This document shows positions 56,563 through 64,000 of a DNA stretch of 64,000 nt, one piece after another. Source of the DNA: Haemaphysalis longicornis (lineage: Eukaryota > Arthropoda > Arachnida > Ixodida > Ixodidae); contig CM023457.1 in assembly GCA_013339765.2 (NCBI GenBank), forward strand, positions 76,876,192 to 76,940,191, in the 5' to 3' direction. The notes beneath the pieces were generated by a model, which saw only the letters and a list, made by a program, of their open reading frames with translations, did no database searches and was not told the DNA's origin. Numbering within the stretch: position 1 is the first letter of the stretch; every line of letters begins with the position of its first letter. The position numbers were made by a program, and so were the translations under genes.

Positions 56563-57222
56563 AATTTTATGCCAACTTCAAGAGACCTCGGTCAACCACC
56601 CGTCAGGGAGGGAATCCTCGTGAAGGTTCAAGCACCTGGCCACAGAAGCTGCGCAGCTACGCGTTCATAGCCGTTTTCACGCAGCACTGTGTTTTCTCAC
56701 GCGATCTTTCCGGAAACGTCGACGCTAATTTTGTTTTCTATAACCCGCGCCTGGAACTGGATGCTAGGCGTGTTCAACGCAAGATTGCCCTATTACGTCA
56801 AACTCCTAAAGGATATCTGCCACACAGCCTTCACATACCCAGGGTTGCCGAGATATTCATCAATAAAAGCATCGCCAACAGTGCCTACACGCCCTCTGTT
56901 ACGAGGAAATGGTACCATCCGAATGGGCACCCACCCCCGTATTGCCCTTATTGCCAAGAGAACGTATCATCTGACCTTCACCACCTCACGTGGGTCTGCA
57001 GCCATTTGGCGCTCCAAAGACAGGACTTGCTCCGTCACGTCCCTCCAGACACGGACACTCTGCACCCTCCAAATCACGAAATCGGTTTTCTGCAAGCACT
57101 AGGCAATTATGGTATACAGAAGACCTTTTGCTACCCCCTTCCCTTCAATTCCCATTCCCCCATGCACGGCCTCCGGGCCTCCCCTTTCCTCCAATAAAGG
57201 CTTGAATCAATCAATCAATTCA
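56563..57222 (+). pseudogene. LINE D: C-terminal part and 3' end
   Basis: An open frame to TAA at 57195-57197. Its reliable LINE portion starts near 56740 (LELDARRVQRKIALLRQ) and includes SAYTPSVTRKWYHPN and the zinc-knuckle-like CPYCQENVSSDLHHLTWVC, the normal end of an RNase H-class LINE protein. The stop codon overlaps the polyadenylation signal AATAAA (57194-57199), and an AATC tail follows (57205-57220). It is 5'-truncated within the C-terminal domain against or near MITE U4. Confidence 0.8.
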
Positions 57223-57827
57223 CGTTGTGCTCTCCTCAGCGTTCCATGAATTCGTGTCCCTCCGCGCTCGCCGCCATTTCAGAAGCGCGAGCACGCCAAA
57301 GAAACACGGGCTGTACCCAAGGCTGTACACACTACAGCAGCCCGTGCTTCGTACAACTTTGATGCATGTGGGGCGAAAAAACAAAGGGCAAGAGTAAACC
57401 GAAAGAAAAAAAAAAGTTTCGGCGCAGCGCAAATGGGAGCCTTCCCGGAGTCAACAAAAACACGGTCTCGACGGCGACCGAACGGTGACCATCTGTTACT
57501 CGCTGTGCAGCTGAACCGCGACACCGTGTATACGCACTGAAGGAAAATCACCTAAGAGCGTGTACAAAACAGAAAGCAGCAAAGCAAGCGCAACGCCGCA
57601 GAGAAAGGCCGCCACAGAGCAAAGCTCCACACGAAATGATATATCTCTTTTGGCGCACGATATTTTAGATGCGAAGCCCATTCGGGGCTGGGCCTGTTGG
57701 AGTCTCCTGTCGTCGCCGTAATGGTCGTCTCATGTAGTCATGGCACTAAAACACCCGGACACTCGTCTACGCTTCGCGCTGGAAACTTTCACAGCAAAGC
57801 TGCGTACCTCTACCCTCCCCCACGAAG
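57223..57827. other. No gene recognised
   Basis: Mixed sequence; overlapping minus frames (57220-57551) contain runs of Phe from poly-A and no domain. Confidence 0.5.
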
Positions 57828-57942
57828 GTTTTTCATCTCCGTGGGCAAAAACGCCAAGGCGCCAAGAATACAATTATACACTGCATGCTTAGCCCGTCCC
57901 CAGGTTTCTCGCTAGTGGAGGCGGCCCGGGATTTTTGTTTGT
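57828..57942 (+). repeat. Dispersed repeat X2
   Basis: TTTTTCATCTCCGTGGGC, then CAAAAACGCCAAGGCGCC and CAATTATACACTGCATGC, ending GGCCCGGGATTTTTG; matches X1 with a handful of changes in the first 65 bp. Confidence 0.75.
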
Positions 57943-59332
57943 TTGTTTTTCGTCGGTACATCTGTTAAAAAAAAAGAGCAGAAAGGCATTTATAATTGTC
58001 CTTTAACATTATTTGCACTGACATGAACTCTGTGCGTTTCGCAATGTTAATCCGAATTTTCGGACAACTGCTGACGTCGATACTCACTCGGAAAGCCGGC
58101 TCGGGTAAAGTGTGCTCTGGTAACGCACTCAGCGGTGAGCGTCGTTTTTCGCGAGTGTCATTCGCGATTGCTTCCTGATACTGTTCCGGCGACATTGTAA
58201 GCGACCATATGCTGGCGTTAAGTGCGCCTAAACTTGCTTGTTTCCCAAATGAAATAACACATAGAAGGAACAACACCTCGACCGCGCCCCTCGTGAACGG
58301 TTGCCAAGCTGCGGAAAGAATTAGCGCAGCAGGCCGCTAGAAATGCGCAACTATACTCGGGAACTATAGTTAAGAACGGCAATAGCTAATGTACGGTATC
58401 ACTCCGCCTAAGCGACGAACCCGGATTTCAACGGGGGCGCGCGTTTTGAAAGGAGATTGTTTCGAATGCGTGATATCGTCTTCCTTTCTCGCGTAGTTTG
58501 TATGTCGTCGCTGCAGTTGTTTATAAGCACATTAAGCCCAAAAAAATCACGAGAATGGCTCGTGCCATATTTAAAATATTCCCAGTAACGCACTACTTTC
58601 GCCGCGCGGAGTAACATTCGGCTGCGATGATGAGGCCCAGCGACTACTACTGTTGCCGTTTTTAACTTCCACCTGAGTATAAAAAAATTCATTGCCCTTC
58701 CACGTCGTGAAGAAGGATGAGCAGCGAATGTGGGCGCAGTCCAAGTTGTGCGCGAAAGAAAACGCGTTTGTAATTTGCAATTGGTAATACGTACTTCCAA
58801 TTGAATGAACCCTTTGATGCCCGAAACACTTTTTTTCTTAAGAATGCGAAAACATTTTTTATGATCTAAAATGACTCCAGACATCACAAATATGAAGTCA
58901 GAACAGAATTAGGCTTATTAGGACGGACAAAATGAGGTGTTGCTTCTGACAAACACCGGACATTTGTTTCTCCATATATCAGCTGAGCAAAAACGCTACC
59001 CTGATCAGAATCTACGCGCTAATTTTGTGGTTCAAGTCGAGATCATAAAGCGTAAGTCTGTACTATTATCATTTGTAATAACAGCTAAATTGCGCAATTT
59101 CGCTTACTTTTTACGCGCCAAATTCGGTTCGATTGGATCCCAGTCTGGAGAGTTTGATGGTGGCCTATTTCGGAGCAAGTGTCGAAGTTTCTTTTTTTTT
59201 CAACGCGTAGGTTACGCAGTCTACTTGTGAACAGCGAAACTTGCTAGGGACAATGTAGGCGGAGAAAGACGGTTAGAGCGCTGTTTTATTGAAGTTCACG
59301 CCCTTGCTGAATTCGTCTGTATCGTGTTTTGG
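57943..59332. other. No gene recognised
   Basis: Unassigned. Minus frame 58408-58887 has no family resemblance. No repeat in the window matches it. Confidence 0.5.
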
Positions 59333-59570
59333 AGGGGGCACGAAGAGAAAATTTCAGTTTTGAGTTTGAAAGAACCAGCCTTTGGTAACTCCCTCAGTCC
59401 CCTCCGGCCCCGAAGGACTTTTTTCTTAACCATAAAAAAAGTATGCAACATTTAATAACATTCAAATTCCCCGCTACAGTGACGTAATAGAGGCCGACAC
59501 TAGAAACATAGTTGCCATTGTGCTAACTGAACCTTCCTGTAAAAGGGATGCGATAAGACAAAACTATATA
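59333..59570 (+). mobile_element. MITE-like element T5, partial
   Basis: GAAAGAACCAGCCTTTGGTA is the complement of the T4 block, placed in the T6 orientation, followed by AT-rich sequence and CAGTGACGTAATAGAGGCC. The left terminal block is diverged. Confidence 0.5.
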
Positions 59571-60513
59571 CATGTGTCACTTCAATCTCACAGTGACGTT
59601 TCTTGGCAGCGCCCTATAGGTCAGCGGTCGCGATATGTACGTATGTATATGTTGTGTGTGCTCGTGTGCCCCCTTTTTCCCCCGTCCCAAAAGAGTTCTG
59701 CCTCCGGGACATGCGTGCTTTTTCCGCTGTCCCTGCTGGTATTTGCATATAAGGTCGCGTCGTCGTCATCCGGGTGACACTCGGCCAAGGGTCGCGCGGA
59801 GGGCGCGTCTCCCGCTGGGACCGCTGTTTCGGTCGCCGTGCGGTCGCCATTGACTGAGCCTCCCAAGTCTCTGACCGACGTCCTCTCGTCGTGTCCCGCT
59901 CGGTCGTTTTTTCTTCTTTTGCTCGGCTCGTTGAGCGTCTCTCTTATTTCGCCGAACACCGACGCATGCGGTGCTGCTTATCGGGGTGCTGTGCCCGATA
60001 GCGACGCGCCTTTTACGCCAGGGGCACCGCGATGGGGGCTTGCATTTCGACAAGGCGTTGATTCGGGCGGCAGGTCACTTGGAGGATGAGTGACGTGCGC
60101 CATTATTTCTTCAATAACACTTCGCGGGTGAGTCTGGCCTATGTATGGCGCGGTGATCACGTGACGTGATGCGGAACGTCAGGGCAGCTGGAGCGATAAT
60201 TACGTGATCACGTGACAGGGGGCTGCTTGCTGGGGCGTATTCTGGGCACGAGCTGCTTTGCTGGACGTGCGTGCGCACCTGCTACTCCGTGAGCCTTTTC
60301 TAACCGCCTCGCATCGGCTGGGGGAGCGAGCGCTCAAAGGGCGTGCTACGTAACACTTAGCTCGCGCCTGCTGGAGGAGCGAGCGCTACCAGCCGCGTGA
60401 CGTCAGCTCGCCACCTGAGTCCCTTCCAGCGGCCGTTAGGCGAAAGGGGAAGAAGGGCGGCTGCTCTTGCCGTACCCAAGCCCTTCTGTCACCCCGGCCA
60501 CATGTGCTTAGGC
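59571..60513. other. GC-rich sequence, no gene established
   Basis: 59621-59959 minus and 59838-60089 plus are both open and G/C-rich at third positions, so neither strand is clearly coding. A CRE-like TGACGTCA is at 60398-60405, next to GAGCGAGCGCT repeats (60330 and 60378). Possibly promoter-like. Confidence 0.35.
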
Positions 60514-60791
60514 ATTAGAAACTTTCATCATACCGTGTGTTCCGTACGTTCCGTATGTACCGGGCGTACTGGAACCCGACTGCGCCTACGCGCGCAGCGT
60601 GGAGGGCCGCACCCCATCGGAACGAATGTGCGCTCTTGGCGAGGCGGAGCGCTGCGTCAGCGGAACCGAGCAACCCTGCCGGAACGAATGCGCACGTGCC
60701 TAGTCGGATACCGGTACATAGGTACACATAGTGTCACTAGATAAGTTACACTAGGTACACACGGAACGCACGGTATGCTAAAACTCTCTAG
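60514..60791. mobile_element. MITE V3
   Basis: Left ATTAGAAACTTTCATCATAC and right (inverted) ACTAGAGAGTTTTAGCATAC ends pair imperfectly, and the adjoining CGTGTGTTCCGT/ACGGAACGCACG blocks pair well. The interior has a repeated GGAACGAATG phrase. Non-coding. Confidence 0.7.
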
Positions 60792-62093
60792 TGTTCGCCA
60801 CCGACACAGTAACAAAATCGGAAGCTACGGCTACTGCTCTGTAAAAACTGCGTGGTCTCTCTCTGTCCGTGCAGTATTTAAAAAAATACCACAGCGGCTC
60901 CTTTCACCGGAAGCAGGCAGATTGGCCGCTCGTGCTTAGAGCTGGATGGATGGTCGTCTGTCATTTCCGGCTGCCTGCCTCAACTTCCCAGCTGTGAGAC
61001 ATAGGCGCAAAAGTCGGACGAACACGAGCGCGGTCTCTCAATGTTCCCTGTTGGTTGTATACAGTCTGACCTCCTTAATTTGAAGTCGCATTATTCGAAC
61101 CAACGGATATTTCAAACTTCCCCATTGGTCCCTGCAAACATTATAAACATGTGCCATGTCATGTGAGTAGCCTCTGCAAGGGCATCTTGCGCTGTAGTTT
61201 GGGGGGGGGGGGGGGGGGGGATAATATACAGCGTATCAGAAAATACAGAACAGTGGTACGAACACCGGTGCTGCAAACGAGCAACTTTCCTGGTACTGAA
61301 TTGTGTTGATTGCAGACTGCCTGCTGTGTATAGTCCCTCGCGTATTCTTTTTATCGATGTCTCAAAACCTCGTGCGGCGTATTACGCCGAGATCAATGAG
61401 CAGAGACCCTTCTGATAGCTTTCCTAAGCGCTACACGCTTAACCTTCGCCAAAGGAGCTAGTCGCACGCACACGTTTTTGTGCGGACCAGTTTGCGGTCC
61501 GCTGAACCGCCCTCGCAGTATGTGTGTCAAGCTGATAAGAGTCGGTTCCCCACGCGCGCTTTTTTTTTCGCTATTGTGAGGCGGTACTCCAAGGTGCTGT
61601 TCTCCACCGCTACTTTTTATCGTTGGCCGACTGGTCGTATATAACGCGGCTGTATACTCCCGTCCTTTGGAACGCTGTCGGGCTACGCCGCAACGCGAGC
61701 TAACAAGAGCGCTTGCGTCCTGCGGTCTTTTACGGTGTTTACCAAGAGACTCTGTGTTTACCAACCGGACCGTGCCGGGCCGGACCAACCCGGTACAGTG
61801 CTGATAGCTGTACAGCGTATAAAACGGACCTAGGTCCAACGAAGCTCCGTTGGACAGCCGGGCAACTTCGAAGCTCCAATAAGCCGCTTTTGTGACAGTC
61901 CGCCGGACCTTTACGGCTATCTTCCCATTCGAATGACGCGGGTGGTAGAGGGGTCGGAGGCAACAACAACAACACGGGGTGTCTCGCGACAACCCGGCAG
62001 CGTGTGGTTGCGTCTTGCTGCGCGCTGTGAACGCTTCGAATTTTTCAAGTTTGCCTCGGTGTTTAGTAAACCAAAGCTAGTAGTTATGAGGAA
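60792..62093. other. No gene; pogo-like end and poly-G
   Basis: 61060-61140 starts TACAGTCTGACCTCCTTAAT, resembling a pogo/Tigger end. Poly-G (22 bases) at 61200-61221. The 199-codon minus frame at 61393-61992 shows no motif and is not called. Confidence 0.45.
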
Positions 62094-62276
62094 CGTTGTA
62101 ATGGAAGGGCTCCGGGTGAACTTCCACCACCTGGGGATATTTAACGTGCGCCGAAATCTTGACACGCGGGGTCGTTTTCACTTATCGCCTCCGTCTGAAA
62201 AGCGGCCACTGCGGCCGGGATTGAACCCGGGTCTTTGGGCACAGCGGCACATCTTAGCCACTGAGCCACCGCGGCG
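62094..62276 (-). mobile_element. SINE 6, antisense, lacking its tail
   Basis: Minus strand: CCGCGGTGGCTCAGTGGCT head with A box (about 62255-62275), B-box-like GGGTTCAATCCCGG (about 62217-62230), the TTTTCAGACGGAGGCGAT body and a GGAGCCCTTCCATTAC stretch at 62095. The final segment and AATC tail are missing. Confidence 0.85.
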
Positions 62277-62488
62277 CTTGCTTGAGCAAGGCGAATGAAA
62301 TTAAAGTTTTTTTTTTCTACGATTTCTTTACGGTTTTTTTTTACGGTTTACGGTTTTTTACGGACATGTAAAGGGCTCAGAAAGGTTGGCCTTGGTTACC
62401 GGTGGTTGCGAACGCTGTTTTTTCTGAAAAAAAATTAGGCCGCGAGGCAGGGTGTCCGACAATCCACCGCCGTCATCCGTAGGGTGCG

Positions 62489-63008
62489 TTTAAAGGGTCC
62501 GTGACGACGAAGCTCAACTTAGTTCGCTTTGAAAGAACTAGACTCGGGTAAGTCGCTCAGGCTCTACTTCAGATATGCAAATGTTTTTTAGAAAAAAAAA
62601 GCGCGAGAAATATTTAATGAGGAACATTGAAATCTCGCGCCGCAATATGGGCAGGAGTTACGTCATAGGGCCGGCCGGCACCAAAAACAGTCGTCAGTGT
62701 GTTGTCTGCTATTAGCACTCAAGTGATACGATTATAAACGGAACTGGGGCCCCACTCTAATCGCCAATTTATGATTATTGCTGGTGGTTTATGTCGACGG
62801 CTGCCAATCGCACAAATAAGAATCTGTGACGTAATACATGGGGACATCGCAGGGAAATGGGTTGGGAAGTCGCCACTGCTTCGTGGGCTTTTCTTTAGTA
62901 TCCCCATTACTTGTTTGAAGTTTGCGGTGAAAATTATATCCTTGTTAGTGGGAGGCAAAGCAATTTTTTCAATGATCCAATCTCTTCTATTTTGTCTTCG
63001 TGGTCGGA
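62489..63008 (+). mobile_element. MITE-like element T6
   Basis: The most complete uninterrupted copy aligned with T1. It starts TTTAAAGGGTCCGTGACGAC, has AATCTGTGACGTAATA in the core and ends TATTTTGTCTTCGTGG. The block corresponding to the A1 insertion point in T1 is continuous here (about 62885-62915), which shows what the empty site looks like. Confidence 0.7.
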
Positions 63009-63825
63009 TACTACACGTCGCCGGTGCAGGGCCTCTCAGCGAGTGCAGACCGGATGGAGGTGAAGTGCGTGGAAGGCAGAAAACGGAAAGGACGGGGCCG
63101 CATCAAGGTCCGTCCCACTCAGCCGGCCTGTCACCTACGTGCCGCTGCTGCGGCGGCCTCTCGGGTCGTACGCTGGCCCCGCTGCTTTTCATTTCTCTCG
63201 CTCCGTTGTTCGCCCCTGACTGCGTGCGTGGTTGCCGTTGCGGGGGGCGTCTAATTGGCGTCTCCGAGCAATGCACCCAAAGCGTTCCCGTTTCGCCAGA
63301 TAGGGCTGCTGTCCACTCGCGCGCTCCCACGTGCGTTCTCGTCGCCCGCACGCCTCCTCAAATAGCCGGCTGCCGACGCGGCAGCAGCGGCGGAGATGGC
63401 GGCTTGATGGTGCCGCCGTCTGCCCCGGGGGCCTCGAGTTAGGCCTTAACCTGGCGCAGTGCTAATTGCGACGGGGTTAGAGAGTAGCTTAAACCGCGGC
63501 TTTAGCCTTGCCCCCTTTCATTCCGCTCGGTGGGATCAGAAATAGATGTGCGCGGGCACAGACTGCGCAGGAGCGTTTGGGCGAAGTTTCGCTCGGCTTC
63601 AAGTTCCGTTGGGCAGTTTTATAGTAGAGCTCGTTGAATCCAAATGAAAGCAACGACGCCCCACACTCTAAAAAATCGTCGGCTTAAGGGCAATTTTTGA
63701 AAACGGTTCGGACGTTGTCAATCATTGACGAAAAAAAAGGGGGGTAGGACACGATGCCGTATTCTGTCCGGGTTTGAGTCAGGGGCCGGCACTGGAAGGG
63801 TTGAAGCGGCAGCGCTAGTGGCGCA
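63009..63825. other. GC-rich sequence, no gene established
   Basis: 63009-63450 is G/C-rich with an ATG at 63053 opening MEVKCVEGRKRKGRGR, a basic stretch in a frame that closes at 63254. No consensus donor was found. It could be a promoter-proximal exon but cannot be supported further. Confidence 0.35.
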
Positions 63826-64000
63826 TTAATTAGTGCTGGCCTGTATTGCGTCACGCCTGCCCATATCACGTCACGGCAGCGCGAAATTTGAAGGTTGTAA
63901 AATATTTATTCCGTTTTTTTTCTCGGTTAACAAGAAAAAAAAAAAAACGCCAGTCCGTGGTTGGGATGGAGTTAAATGAGTTGCCACGGGTTAGTTCTCT
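63826..64000 (-). mobile_element. MITE-like element T7, cut by the window end
   Basis: TAGTGCTGGCCTGTATTGCG, then ATCACGTCACGGCAGCGCG and AAATTTGAAGGTTG follow T3 and T4 in order; the terminal block lies beyond 64000. Confidence 0.7.

Noticed and set aside
59621..59959. 112-codon minus frame, acidic and moderately exon-like
   Set aside because: The opposite strand (59838-60089) is equally open and G/C-rich at third positions, so strand cannot be decided; no clear donor.
61393..61992. 199-codon minus-strand open frame
   Set aside because: No recognisable motif, poly-Cys start from a GTT-type repeat, and no consensus start or splice signals.

Overview
The window is eukaryotic genomic DNA from a large, repeat-laden arthropod genome, most probably a hard tick (Ixodidae, likely a metastriate such as Rhipicephalus, Dermacentor, Hyalomma or Amblyomma). 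This is inferred from tRNA-derived SINEs that resemble, from memory, the Ruka family of ixodid ticks, plus several LINE lineages, mariner, gypsy, Penelope-like and many MITE-like families, long microsatellites, and coding-like segments bounded by GT/AG splice signals with GC-rich third codon positions. There is no bacterial gene organisation, rRNA, CRISPR array or functional tRNA gene that I can see. I cannot name the species from sequence alone.

Host-gene evidence is thin. The best pieces are a 134-bp coding exon (31130-31263); a CpG island (about 42960-44240) with a CRE, an inverted CCAAT box and a first exon that ends exactly on its start codon followed by a consensus donor (44145-44153); a possible 3'-terminal coding exon (54791-55089); and a weak candidate first exon near 11329. 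They could belong to one to four genes with long introns; reading phases do not force any pair together, and none of the products is recognised.

Layout. 0-10 kb: nested TTAA-flanked MITEs (T1/A1), a compound TATC/TGTC microsatellite and a P-family repeat. 10-21 kb: SINE with 12-bp target duplication, AATC microsatellite on a LINE-like 3' end, a 160-bp palindrome, a 500-bp CT tract, MITEs V and Z. 21-29 kb: second SINE with target duplication, antisense LINE with RNase H, a mariner relic nested inside another terminal-inverted-repeat element, T2 with A2 abutting it, and a 120-bp palindrome. 29-37 kb: AT minisatellite, coding exon, second P copy, decayed sense LINE. 37-44 kb: MITE U, MITE V abutting a gypsy LTR and an antisense integrase region with a one-base frameshift, antisense LINE tail, CpG island. 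44-53 kb: TA microsatellites mixed with Penelope-like hammerhead-like motifs in a long inverted repeat, and a SINE split by a Helentron-like insert carrying an endonuclease-domain fragment. 53-64 kb: truncated SINEs, possible terminal exon, MITE U with LINE D beside it, MITE V, and three more T copies, one running off the end.

The mobile elements do not form a host operon or pathway. What they show together is layered insertion: RNA polymerase III SINEs with target duplications probably moved by LINE machinery, cut-and-paste MITEs using TTAA or TA targets, and a rolling-circle-type insert inside a SINE. Family letters (A, P, T, U, V, W, X, Y, Z) are my own labels.
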